A program made the translations under genes and the position numbers. The notes below the pieces were generated by a model. That model was not told where the DNA came from and did not search any database. It saw nothing but the letters and a program-made list of their open reading frames with translations. 64,000 nucleotides of DNA. Source: Spinacia oleracea. Its lineage: Eukaryota > Streptophyta > Magnoliopsida > Caryophyllales > Amaranthaceae. This document shows, piece by piece, positions 36,985 through 47,999 of the stretch; the first letter of the stretch is position 1, and the number at the start of each line of letters is the position of its first letter. The stretch spans positions 140,806,361 to 140,870,360 of the forward strand of contig NC_079492.1 of assembly GCF_020520425.1 (NCBI RefSeq), read 5' to 3'.

Positions 36985-37295
36985 GTATACCTTGGGGGAT
37001 CGTGCACGTTGAAATTTGAGAATATGCCTAGCATACTACTCCTCCACACATCCTGAGCCAAGTTACAAAGGCGAAAAATATGTTGCGCATCCTCACAGAT
37101 ATCAATGCATAAATCACAAGATGTATTCAACCTTATACCTCTTCGACCCAAGCCTTTTTTAACTGGAAGGCCATCTACCATAATTTTCCAAATAAACAAC
37201 TTCCACTTTGGAAGGATTTTTAAAGCCCAAAATAACTTGAAAAAAGTGCAAAATAGTGTGTATCTTAAAAGAAACAGTACAAAACTAAGCTCCAC
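36985..37295 (-). pseudogene. L1 element zf-RVT domain fragment
   Basis: The minus-strand frame contains ILPKWKLFIWKIMVDGLPV, RGIRLNTSCDLC, then EDAQHIFRLCNLAQDVW. This is the zinc-binding region (zf-RVT) that follows reverse transcriptase in plant L1 ORF2, with the CxxC and HxxxxC-type ligands visible. Similarity stops at about 36985 (RYTK), and the expected next segment resumes at 33512 on the same strand. The reverse transcriptase upstream (above 37300) was not found. Confidence 0.75.
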
Positions 37296-37908
37296 TAATT
37301 AAAATTTTCAACTTCAGATTACATTTTATAAGCTGCACTTATATCAAATCTATATTGTCCTCTCTTGCTAATTTTAGAATATTGAGGACCTACTTGTTTT
37401 AAACTAATTCTAGTATTAAATTCCACCGATTATTATAGTTTAGAGGAAATTCTAGTTTAAGGAAAATCTATGGGGGAAAAAAAGTTCTGAGGAAGAACCC
37501 TCACCTTGCCTTTAACTTAATTTTGAATAGGTGGCTACATGATAAATTTATATAACATGAATTGAGAATATAACACTTTTAAGATTTAATTATACGAAGT
37601 ATTACGTAAAAGTTTTGTTTCAAAATGATTCTACTTTAATTGCAAGTGGCGTTTCAATTAAGCTTTACATATACACCTCCCCACCAAGTTTTGTCCAAAT
37701 GGAATCCAGTAGATTATTTCCTATTTATTTTCGCCTTTTTCTCTAGGACTCTTACAATACTAAAAAGTAATTTTAGTCAATGGGGAGGGTATAATATTAA
37801 TAGGTCCTAAATTGATTTTTTAGTTAATCTCATATTCCCACACGTACGTAGAATCAATGTCGTAACTAGTTTTTGAGTTCGGTCGATGTACTATCACATG
37901 AATAACCA

Positions 37909-38165
37909 TTTCCTCTATTTCCTAAATATCGTACAATTTGAGTTTTTACGTTATTCACATTAGATGTTAGTCATATTTTGTGGTTCATACGTAAATAAAT
38001 GTAGTTATGTAAGATCTTGTTAGATTCATATCGATATGTATTTTCGTAATATCAACGTTTTATCATTTTTACCTATACATAATTCAAGATATTAAGAATC
38101 AAAATCATGTGTTGAAGATCGTAAAGTCAACAATGGTGCAATAATATTTATGAAATGGAGGAAGT
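37909..38165. mobile_element. Stowaway-like MITE, decayed
   Basis: The left end, TTTCCTCTATTTCCTAAATA, pairs imperfectly with the right-end complement of TACTTCCTCCATTTCATAAA. The inner pair is cgtacaattt against ggtgcaataat. About 255 bp. Confidence 0.6.
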
Positions 38166-38295
38166 ATGATCATGCTGTTGTGCAAACATTCATGACAGAA
38201 TCTCACGTTTATTAATTTTCTTTAGTATATTATATTGTCATTTATTTAACTCTTTTTAGAGGTTAACATGTAATATGATATGGTTAAATAGTTTG

Positions 38296-38477
38296 GCTCT
38301 ATTTTGTTCAACTTATTTTCACTTAATTCGAAAAAAATAATTTCAGTTAAGTTCAAAAAAAAAAGTTCATGAAAAATACAAAATATAATAAGTTCTAATA
38401 ATTCAAATAAGTTTAGTTAAGTTCAGAAAAGATAAATCTGGGACAAATAAGTGAAAATCAGGTGAATATATAACGCA
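38296..38477. mobile_element. MITE with 'TTCACCTGATTTTCACTTAT' ends
   Basis: The left arm, GTTCAACTTATTTTCACTTA, is inverted in the right arm, ATAAGTGAAAATCAGGTGAA. Both arms continue into sequence with 'agttaagttc'. One end nearly matches the remnant in PABN intron 3. Confidence 0.6.
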
Positions 38478-40404
38478 ACCTATATGTCTTTATTGTTTAA
38501 CTTTGTGACTATGGTTTCAAATCTTGTTAGCAACCATATGAGGTGTTTAGTCGAGAGAGGTTTAATTATATTATAAATATTTGAAAAGAGCCTATATAAT
38601 TATATTATAAATATTTATGAGGTGTTTAGTCGAGAGAGGTTTAATTTGGTACAGAAATAAAGGCATGAGGTAATTAAAGTGGAAATTTGACTAATCCAAA
38701 CTCTATAGAAATTGTTTGGTTTTGAGAGGATTTGAGAGTAAGATTGGAGCTCAAAATACTAATTTGATAAGGGTACTTGTAGGAGCTTTATGCATGGAAG
38801 AAAGTTTTGATATCGTGAAATAACTACTCTGTATCCTAAATTAAAGTTTCTTCAAATTTATCACATACCCTTACCAAAAATTCCCTAAAATTCTCCAACC
38901 GATAAATTACGTCAATATCGTTATTAGTCGATCATTTTACGTAATACTACTAAACAATAAGCTAAAAAAATATTCCATACTAAACACTTTTATCCGGGCT
39001 AAGTAGTTGATACAATCAGCTAAAAGCAAACAAAACTATTGCAGCAAACAACTAAAACCAACCTCAAATTTTCAAACATAACCTTAACAACATTACTACT
39101 CTTTTTTGAAAATAGTAATCATAATATTCTAATACACTTAACTTAACTCTACATATATCCGAAAACAAAATGATCCAATATGCTCATATTAGTGATTCTT
39201 TCAAATACTACTAGAACACTATGGGTTTCAACTTTCAACTTTCAACTTTCAACTTTCAACATTCGTATCCTCGAAATTCGATATCATTGCTAAATGCTTG
39301 ATTATTGCATCCCTTTTTATTTTATTTTATTTTATTTATATTTTGTATATATATCTTATATATTTCTTTTTTTAGATAGTGTGTATTCGTAATTAGTACT
39401 ATTACTATACGTATGTTAATATGCTTTTTTTCTTTTTTCTTTTTTATATATGAGTAATATTCACTTAGGACTTACAACTTACAAGTAAACAAACTAACTT
39501 TTATAGGTCTAACGGCCGCTTTGATGCTTTGTTCCTCCGCCTTCTCTTTTCTCCCCTCTTTTTCAATTTTATATATATATATTCCTAAGCGACCCAACGT
39601 GATACTGAAAAGGTATAGTACGTATAATGTGTACAATAAGTTTGATCTTTTGCCTAGCTGGATGGAAATTCAGTGGCTTAGTTAGGGTGCTATGTGAAGT
39701 TTTTGTTAAGCTTTTGGATCTTTATTTTGGAAATATTAGTCGTGGACAGAACAACACACCAATCTATTTTGAAGGGATTATATGTTCAATATGCTAACTA
39801 CCAAACACCAATGTTAGAGGATTTGACTTGTAAAACCTCCAATATTGATCAAAACATCTAAGTTTTACCTAATCTGCTAACTTCCAAACACCCTCATTCT
39901 ATCTTCCTTTCTCCAATATGTGTCACGCGAAACAACGGGCCCAACTCATAGTTAGTTTCTCAACATAAAATTTGAATGTCTTATATTTGTAAGATTAACT
40001 ATTTTTCTCAACTGAAAATATGAAAGTAAAAATCAGCAAAATTCCAATTTCTTAATCTCTCAGATCCAAAATAGAAAATTTCTTAAACTACTCCGTAACA
40101 CTTATGTTTATTGTTCTACTACGTGGTCGACACGTGGCAGTTAAAAAGGTTTAAAATATACAAAATTATTTTTTGACGACAACATATAACAAGTTTGATG
40201 GTAAGTTGGTAACCTTTGCCTCCTTAATTCTCACTTTTCACCCACTATAATATTTCTTCTAAAATAAAAGGAATAATAAAAATTGAAAGGAATATTTTAC
40301 TACGTATCATCAATCAGCACAAAAAAAAGTTTTGGCCCCATTTACTCATTCAGTTCTGCATTAGATTCTACAACCAACACCAGTTTTTAACTTTTCTTTC
40401 TTTT
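38478..40404. other. AT-rich spacer with simple repeats
   Basis: A 32 bp direct repeat ('gaggtgtttagtcgagagag' and following) occurs at about 38539 and 38620. Otherwise no gene or clear element was seen besides the TTTCAAC microsatellite. Confidence 0.45.
39226..39260. repeat. (TTTCAAC)5 microsatellite
   Basis: Five perfect tandem copies of the 7 bp unit TTTCAAC. Confidence 0.95.
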
Positions 40405-41132
40405 TAGGATAATTTTACTACAAGAAATTGTACTATTAACGACGGGAAATTCCGTCGCGAAAGACCAATAATCGTTAATTAACGACGGGATTTCCTGTCG
40501 CGAACCCGTCATAAAAGGGGCCGTCGTTAATGGAAAATCCCGTCGTAAATCCATCGTAAACCCGTCGTAAAAGACATTTGCGACGGTTATTCCCGTAATT
40601 GTTTGGTTTTTAGCCCCGTCGCAAAAGGCTTTTGCGACGGGATTTTTGACCCGTCGTAATTAGGTTGTCGTTAAAGATACAAATTCTTGTAGTGTTTGTC
40701 AAATACAATCTAATAAACTTTTCTATTTGCCAATTACAACCTCAATTTTCTATTTTTGCCAATACAACCTTAAACTAATTCATTCATTTTAAATTACAAC
40801 CCGAAATTATTTTCCGACAAAAATCACCGGAAGATGATGTCATAATGTTATTAAAAAAAGTAGTTACATATTTTCTATAAAAAAAATTAAATCGATAAAT
40901 AAGAATTAAAACAAAACAAAAAAAATAATCGAAAAATAATTTTTTTTTGCACTTCATAATTTTTTTTAATAACGTTATGACATCATTTCCCGGTGATTTT
41001 TGCCGGAAAATGGTTTCGGGTTGTAATTTAAATTAGATGTACAAGTTTAAGGTTGTAATTGGCAAAATTATAAATTTGAAGTTGTAGTTGGCAAATAAAG
41101 AACTTTATTAGGTTGTATTTGGCAAATTTGCC
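40405..41132. mobile_element. Foldback element with long inverted arms, left arm split by a CACTA MITE
   Basis: The right arm (about 40965-41132) reads GTTGTATTTGGCAAATTTGC at its outer end. It is the inverse of the left arm (40695 to about 40860), which includes 'tttgccaattacaacctcaa', 'ttaaattacaacccg' and 'tcaccggaagatgatgtcat'. The outermost part of the left arm (about 40405-40415) is separated from the rest by the 279 bp element at 40416-40694. A second, unsplit copy is at 58925-59352. Confidence 0.7.
40416..40694 (+). mobile_element. CACTA-type MITE, copy 1
   Basis: The ends are TACTACAAGAAATTG and the complement ATTCTTGTAGTG (first base changed from the usual CACTA). TTT is on both sides (40413-40415 and 40695-40697), the three-base target of CACTA elements. 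The interior is packed with GACGGG/CCCGTC words: 'taacgacgggaaattccgtc', 'gcgaacccgtcataaaag', 'ttttgcgacgggatttttga'. It is non-coding. Same family at 57776-58054 and 63299-63567. Confidence 0.85.
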
Positions 41133-41335
41133 TTCTTTTTAAGCTGAGTTTGAACCGGTCACTTGGGAATTTACGGCTCGATTGGTACCCAATAATAAAT
41201 AGTGAGAATAAAAAAAATCTAAGTGTTCAAGAAAAATAAAATCGAATATATATTGTAATGAACCCATTTTAAATTTGGTGTTTTTCTTTATAAATTTGCA
41301 TTATCACTTAATACCCTCCCCCCAGATGGTAATAG

Positions 41336-42607
41336 ATGAAAATGAAAATTTATGAAGAAAAGTTTGGCTTCTCCAAGAATTTGTCTATTCAGCAACTTGA
41401 TGTGAAGAATGTTTTTTTCCATGGTCACTTACAGGAGACGGTGTACATGCATCAGCCGCCTGGATTTTTTCATCCTGACAAACCTATACATATGTGCCTA
41501 CTTCGCAAGTCTATTTATGGCCTGAAACAGGCCCCTCGTGCCTTGTATCAACTATTTGTCACATATATTCTTTCTCTGGGTTCTGTTAACAGTAAGAGTG
41601 ATACTTCATTGTTTATTTTACAGTGAGGTACGAAAATTGCTTATCTTTTGTTATACGTTGATGACATCATTCTTGCTTGTTCCTCTGATAATCTCAGGCA
41701 ATAGATTCACTCTTCTTAGTTTCGAGTATGCAATGGAGGATTTTGGTCCTCTATCTTGTTTTCTTGGTATCTTTGTCAAATGTACCAAGGAAAACATGTT
41801 TATGTGCCAGAGAAAGTATGCTCAAGAGATTCTTGCTCGGGCCGATACATCTTCTTGTAAGTCGGCTACCACTCCGGTTGACACTAATCTAAACTTATTG
41901 CGAATAGTGGGAAGCCGATTACAGATCCTTCCTTCTATAGACAGCTTGTCGGAGCACTTCAGTATCTCACCTTCACTAGACCTGATATATCTTATACGGT
42001 TCAACATGTATGTTTATTCATACAGGATCCCTGTCAACAGCACTTTCATGATTTGAAGCGTGTCCTTCGTTACATCAAGGGTACACTTTACTATGGCATG
42101 CATTTCTCCTCGGCTCTTGCTAAGGGTCTAGTTTCTTACACTGATGCAGATTAGGGTGGTTGCCCGAACATGCTTCGATCCACTTCTAGGTATTGTGTAT
42201 TTCTTGGAAACAACCTCATTTCTTAGTCCTCTAAACATCGAAGCTACTTTGTCACATTCTAGTGTTGAGGCCGAGAATCGGGGCATTGCTAACGTCGCTG
42301 CCGAGACAACATGGATTCATAATCTCCTTCTGGAACTTTATTATCCTTTACGAAAGGCGGAGGTTGTTTGTTGTGACAATATTAGTGCGTGTACATGTCT
42401 TATAATCATGTGCACCATCAATGCATCAAGCATGTGGAAATGGACATACACTCTATTCGTAAAAAGGTTACTCTTGGCTATATTCGGGTTCTTCATGTGC
42501 CTTCTTCTTTTCAATACGCTGACATTTTCACTAAGGGTCTTCCTTTCCCATTGTTTGTAAATTTTTGCTCCAATCTCACCAATGTTGCGAATTTAACAAA
42601 AAAATAA
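41336..42607 (+). pseudogene. Decayed Ty1-copia pol: reverse transcriptase to RNase H
   Basis: Three frames together show copia pol in order: LSIQQLDVKNVFFHGHL and LRKSIYGLKQAPRA (reverse transcriptase N-terminal half), LLYVDDIILACSS (the YVDD catalytic box at about 41653), QLVGALQYLTFTRPDISYT, then RNase H parts ending HVPSSFQYADIFTKGLP at about 42540. Many stops and frameshifts interrupt it, and gag, protease, integrase and both LTRs are absent. It differs in sequence from the young element downstream, so it is an older insertion of another lineage. Confidence 0.85.
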
Positions 42608-43069
42608 TGCTATATTAAACTATAATTAGAATAAACTTATCTTGATGTTGTGATGAATGAAATGGACGATTTGGAACAATTGTCGCACTATGCCGGAACC
42701 ACTGCTCTAAAAGACAATTATGCGCTACCCCAATGCAGTAGAATGCTTGCGGTTGCCCTCCATGGTTAACACGACATTAAGACTTGTGTGCACTCATAAG
42801 ACTCGATTGGAGACCAGAATACTTGCCAAAAAACGGAAGAGATTTTAGAGGCAAGATGAATGTGTTTGCATTTATGTGAGATGTGTATATTTTGATCAAG
42901 TCTTGATTATATTTTGAAGAAGATGGGAACTTCAATATTCATGAAATGGGAGTTACAAGAAGAGATTAATGTTGTAACGGACATAAGATTCCCCGTAAAA
43001 TCGACAATCAAAACGGATGGTTTAAAACAAAGAATATGTAGGCCCACAAACCCACCCCATGCCCAAGCT
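42608..43069. other. Spacer between the two copia elements; no gene seen
   Basis: Unrecognised sequence leading into the target site. It may include the decayed 3' part of the copia remnant. Confidence 0.4.
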
Positions 43070-43384
43070 CGACCTGAAGGAAGTAATGCCCCTGGTCCAA
43101 GTATGCATTCAATGTTAAGTCTAATAAATGCGGTTCAGTATTAATTAACAAGTTAATAATTCAGTGAGATCAAGTGAGCTGAATGCCTGACTAGAGGCCG
43201 CTTCAGTTCAAGTGGAATTAATGATATTAATCCACAGCTTACTCTTGACTGAACCCGTAGGGTCACACAAATAGTACGTAAACGGATCAAGTATTTAATG
43301 GCATTAAATACTCCATCTATGGATATTCGGAATCGACGGATCTTGGTTTCAGTGGGAGCTAAGATCGTCACAGGCAAGAAATGA

Positions 43385-43710
43385 ATACTCCGGAAACGAT
43401 GATATTGCCGGAAACGGAAATATGGATCGTATCGGAAATATAAATATTATCCAAGTTGTAGATGTTGCCGGAAACGGAAACATGGTACGTATCGGAAAAT
43501 ATTATCGGAAATGGAAATATTGCCGGAATCGGAAATATTGCCGGAAACGGAAATATTGTCAGAATCGGAAATATTATCGGAATCGGAAAATAATTCCGGA
43601 AACGGAAATATTAAATATTTGTTCGAAACGGAAATTAATTCCGGAATCGGAAATATTAAATATTGTTCGTATCGGAAATGAATTCCGGAACCGGGAATTT
43701 AATCGGAAGC
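43385..43710. repeat. CGGAAATATT array inside the 5' LTR
   Basis: Some twenty copies of (A/T)(A/T/C)CGGAA(A)-type words with spacing near 17-18 bp (CCGGAAACGGAAATATTG, then CCGGAATCGGAAATATTG). The same array is in the 3' LTR at about 55356-55682. It sits upstream of the LTR TATA box, where U3 enhancers lie. Confidence 0.8.
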
Positions 43711-44087
43711 GTATCGTACGAATAAACATCAGACGAGCTTGCTAGACGCAAGGCCTAGCACGAAGCTAGGCCCAACGCCTAGCAAAGCCCGCGCGCGACC
43801 AAAGCAAGCAAAGCCCAAACGCGAGAGCAAGGCCAGCAGGCGCGCACCCCTCGTGGGCTGCGAGCACTTGCTGGGCCTGGGCTCAGCGCGCGCGCGCGCA
43901 CGGCGCCCCTCGTGGGCTGCTGCGCCTGCGTGAGTGTTTGTGCTTGCGTACGAAACCTTGATCGGTTAGGATTCGTATAAGATTAATTCCCTAAGTCTAC
44001 TAGATAAATTAAGTGATTGAATTTTAGATTAATTCAGATTCACTAAATTGTTTCCTAGTAGGATTCTAATATCCGATACCCATGCCC

Positions 44088-44096
44088 TATAAATAG
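44088..44096 (+). promoter_or_regulatory. LTR TATA box
   Basis: TATAAATAG in the 5' LTR, about 360 bp before its end; the same sequence is in the 3' LTR near 56058. It would place the transcript start near 44120. Confidence 0.6.
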
Positions 44097-44450
44097 GTGA
44101 TCAATGCTCACAATTTAGATCGAGTATTCAAGTATTCAAAGTGATTTTTGAGAGCAAAATTCAGTCATACAATTGCCTATAAAGTGCCGAAAATTCTAAG
44201 TACCTTAAGGGCGATCCTAGTTGGTCAAGCTTAAGGCGGATCCGGACGTGCTGTGGACTATCTACGGAGGGGCGACACTTGGAGTCCTAAAGACTTGTTC
44301 TTGTTCGGTTCGGGCGCAGCTAGGGAAGGCACGCAACAAAGAGTATGCATCTAAACTATGCTAAATGATTATGTGTAAATAATATGCTTTCTTGGCTTTA
44401 TGGTTTTTCCGCATGATTTATGAATTGTCATATGTATCATAACCTAACAG

Positions 44451-44464
44451 TGGTATCACGAGCC
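44451..44464 (+). promoter_or_regulatory. Primer binding site (tRNA-iMet type)
   Basis: TGGTATCACGAGCC begins one base after the 5' LTR. It resembles the TGGTATCAGAGC start of plant copia primer sites complementary to initiator tRNA-Met, with a small difference in the middle. Confidence 0.75.
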
Positions 44465-45239
44465 TCTTATTATTTTCATAATCTAAATTGCATGAACATG
44501 GTTAAATATTACAAATTTGCAAGAATTAAAAGGGGTGATTAATTTTCGTAATTGTTAATTAATTGCAAATTGCGTTTATTTAATTATACGTACGCAGTTT
44601 TTCGGCAGTTTTTCGGCAGTTTCTTCGTTACTCATCCAAATCGAGTGATTTTTGTCTCAATTCCGCATGTAAAAGGCATTCTAAAATTTTGACAAAAATA
44701 GTCTTTTTCGGTCGAACCCAGAATTCTCAAATTCGAAGCCTAACTTTGACTTTTCGGAGGTTTTAGTTTTTCGAATGCAAAATTTCGTAAATTTAAGATG
44801 TTAAATTAAATATTTGCGATTCTTGTTGATAAATCTTGAATTTTTGATTGACCTACTGTATATGTTTAACAAGTTTGAATGCCTAGCCTTGTTAATTATA
44901 CAATCTAATTTGTAATTATGATTAATTTGTTGAAAATTGGAATAATTTAGAATTAATTTGATTTTCATAATTAGTTATAATTTAATTAGACACCTATGAT
45001 TAAAAACCACCATAAAAATTGTAAATTTATGTTAAATTTTAAATTTTTATGACCTAGACTTGAATCCATGTTAAACGGAAATCAATTGAATAATAAATTT
45101 TCGATTTTTCGCCCTAAAATTATGAAATTAATATTATTTATTAATTTGTCATTAATTTTGAATATAAATTTTAAAATTTTATGCGATTCGCTCATATAAC
45201 TTGCACGCACAAAGCAATGGACGCTACGTGTTACCCTTA

Positions 45240-45875
45240 AGGGGTGTTGTATAGTGCGGGCATGTGACGACGAGCAAGGGAGCTCGTCGCCCATGCGGTA
45301 CGAATGCAATGAGCAAGGCAATGGTGCACGAGCACAAGGCAGCAGCCCTGCCTTGTGTCGTGGGCTGTATGCAATGGGCGAATGGGCGAGGGCGAGAGCA
45401 AGGCACGAGCAGTCGCGTGTGGGCAGCAAGCGTGCTGCGCCACAGCGCGCACTGCCTCGGGCAAGCGTGCGGAGCCTCGCGCGCAGCGAGCGTAAGCTCG
45501 CGTGCCACGAGTGCTGCGCCAAGCATCGATCGCTCGCGCGCAGCGAGCGCTATTGTGCGTGCGACGAGCGCTGCACCCAGCGATGGCGTGCGAGTGCTTG
45601 TTGTGCGTGCAACGAGCGCTGCGCCCAGCGATGGCGTGCGAGTGCTTGTTGTGCGTGCGACGAGCGCTGCGCCCAGCGATGGCGTGCGAGTGCTTATTGC
45701 GTCGAGCGCTGGCGCGCGCAGCGAGCACCAGCTCGCGTGATGCCTTGCGATGGTGAGCAGCAGCAATGCGAGGCAGCGCATGGGCTGCGCGCACATGGCC
45801 AGCGATGGTTGTGTGCGTGTGGCCCATGGGCGTGCATTGCGTGGGATTGTTGCGTTGCGATTAGATCGTTTTGAA
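45240..45875. repeat. GC-rich 48-bp tandem array in the retrotransposon leader
   Basis: Copies of a 48 bp unit (AGCGATGGCGTGCGAGTGCT, then TGTTGTGCGTGCGACGAGCGCTGCGCCC) start at 45579, 45627 and 45675. They are embedded in a wider run of GCGCGCAGCGAGC and GGGCG words, sharply GC-rich against flanks that are mostly A and T. Because 48 is a multiple of three, several frames stay open on both strands; none resembles a protein. Confidence 0.8.
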
Positions 45876-47583
45876 ATTTTAATTTGAAATTTTCAGTTTA
45901 CGTAATTTTAATTAATTTTAAAATTGATAATTTAAATTATTTTCTTGGATTTTAATTTTGAATATTGTAATTATAATAAATTTTATTTATTCTAATTATT
46001 TTACTAAAATTAAAATCATGAATTAATTTAAATACGACTGAAATTAAATTAAACGTTTTGGATTCAATTATAAATTTATATGAGCTTTAAATTTTAATTA
46101 AATTTGTATGTTTCCGGTTAGACTAGAAATACATTTTTATGTGTAAGATTAGTAAAGCATATGAATTTATTGGTTTAAGTGGGAGCCCTTTTTAGTCATA
46201 AACTCTTGATTCACTAGTGGAAAAAATACCTGTTGAGGGGGGCATTTTGGGTTTATTGAGGCGAACAAGGCCCGCTGCGACAGACGTAGCTTCAACAGCT
46301 CAGTGATCTGTTGAGGCGGGCTTTGTTCGCCTCAACAGGTGATCTGTTGTGTGGGGCTTTTGAAAGCCCCCCTCAACAACCTCTACAGATAAGCGAAAAA
46401 TAAGGACCTGTTGTGGGGGGCTTTACAGAAGCCCGCCTCAACAGCCTCCTCTGTTGAGGCTCACTTCTTAAATGCCCCCCTCAACAGACCTGTATGAGGG
46501 CCCTATTGAGACGTTGCATAACCTTTGCCCGCCTCAATAGATGGCTAGAAAATTGCATTTTTGTATGATTTACTTTTTATTTCTTATGATTTGGGTCTTG
46601 ATTAGTGCGAACAAAATATTTTTGGGAGGCAAAAAACTAGAAATACTAAACACGTCTCGTTATTATTATTCAAATAAGGAGTACAAGAGATATGAGTTTG
46701 TATACTATTACATTATACAAAATACTATCTTACAAAGTGAAATAAATCAAAGTACTGTAAGCAAATCTAAACTAAACAAATTGACGACATATGCTTTCCT
46801 GTCTTCCAACTAATTAATCTACCATCCATTACACACCTGCAAAAAAAAAAGCAAGACATCATCTAGTGAACAATAACAATAAAACGCAAAGCTTTGCCAG
46901 GTGGTCTGAAAGAGTTAAAATGATGCCATTACATGCTGATCCACTAGAAACAGATAATTTCTCATACCCGTACAATGTACAATATTGTAACGAGTACGAT
47001 TGATTATATTCATAGTTGTGCCTTCTAGCAGGCTTCTACGTGAGAGTTGATTCATCTAACGAGGACAATGGCATTGAGGATTGTTCTAATCTAGTCACCT
47101 TCTGACACAGAGCAGGTACAAAAGCACCAATCTGCTTTATGGGTGACAGTTGAAAGCAGCAAATACAAATCATAACCAACATATCTACAGCTACATGTAG
47201 TGCACACAACATTACCAATAAGAATAGCATCCAGTAAAAGTAATAAGTAAGTGTCAATCAAATTCAACTACTTTAGTAAGGCTTATAAAGAATTCAACCA
47301 GTTCATTAACGTTATACAGGAAATAAAGAGGATAAAAGGACTGTCAATTCGACATATATGAGCTCAACAGCCAAAAACATTGAATGGACTCTAGTACATA
47401 ACAACAGTATTAGATCTAAAATTCTAGATAACTGCATAACCTCAAGGAAATTCTCATACTAGAATGAAATACTCAAACAAACAGGCGTTCAATGAGGTAG
47501 CAAAACACAATTCAAGGGCACACTAATAAGAATTCATGCTAACAATACCAAATTTTATTTACAAGTTCTCAAATTTATATAAG

Positions 47584-47896
47584 CATAACTGCAGACACAA
47601 GGCAAACCAAAATAAGACTAAACATGAATCCTATTATGCTCACAGTTTGATTGTATTAGATACACTAACCTCACTCGAATAAGAATGAGCTTGTATAATT
47701 TCCAATTTGAATGATGCTAATCTTAAAAAGAAATTCTTCTACTAAGGGCATAAGGCATAGGAAACCCATCCTTTACTGTTGTTATTGTCCTCCTGACAGG
47801 GAAGGGAAAGACATGCTCAGATTCCTATGTAATGAGTATTTTCTCAAACTTCTGCATAACTGCAGACACAAGGCAAACCAAAATAAGACTAAACAT
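47584..47896. repeat. ~43-bp direct repeat inside the CACTA element
   Basis: 'cataactgcagacacaaggc' and the next 22 bases occur at about 47584 and again at about 47854 with the same reading, a 270 bp offset. Confidence 0.85.
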
Positions 47897-47999
47897 ACCA
47901 CCAATTTCTTATGCCTAAAGAGCATGATACTCCCGTAAACTGAAGTCAAACCAAAATAAGTGAAGAATGAAAGTGTGACTGGAGCATCAACACCTGCCA
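47886..47999 (-). pseudogene. Possible captured exon, SLC35/DUF914-transporter-like
   Basis: On the minus strand a consensus acceptor (TTTTTGGCAG) precedes a frame reading GVDAPVTLSFFTYFGLTSV then YGSIMLFRHKKLV, followed by a donor-like GTATGTTTAG. This resembles the 'apt.qsf.nYf.l..VYG..L..r' segment of plant SLC35F/DUF914 solute carriers. Neighbouring exons of such a gene were not found. Similarity is short, so this could be chance. Confidence 0.35.

Larger units (their letters stand above)
43075..44449 (+). repeat. 5' LTR
   Basis: Starts TGAAGGAAGTAATGCC and ends CATAACCTAACA. Contains an array of CGGAAATATTGCCGGAA-type units (about 43385-43710), then a GC-rich block with AGGCCTAGC palindromes (43740-43935), a TATA box, and the conserved U5 region. 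Confidence 0.95.

Noticed and set aside
45224..45874. Long overlapping open frames (up to about 206 codons) on both strands
   Set aside because: They arise from a 48-bp GC-rich tandem repeat whose length is a multiple of three; the translations are low-complexity Ala/Arg/Cys strings with no family resemblance.
46541..46813. 90-codon frame near the left end of the CACTA element, considered as a transposase remnant
   Set aside because: No transposase motif; low-complexity hydrophobic and Lys/Asn/Tyr-rich sequence.
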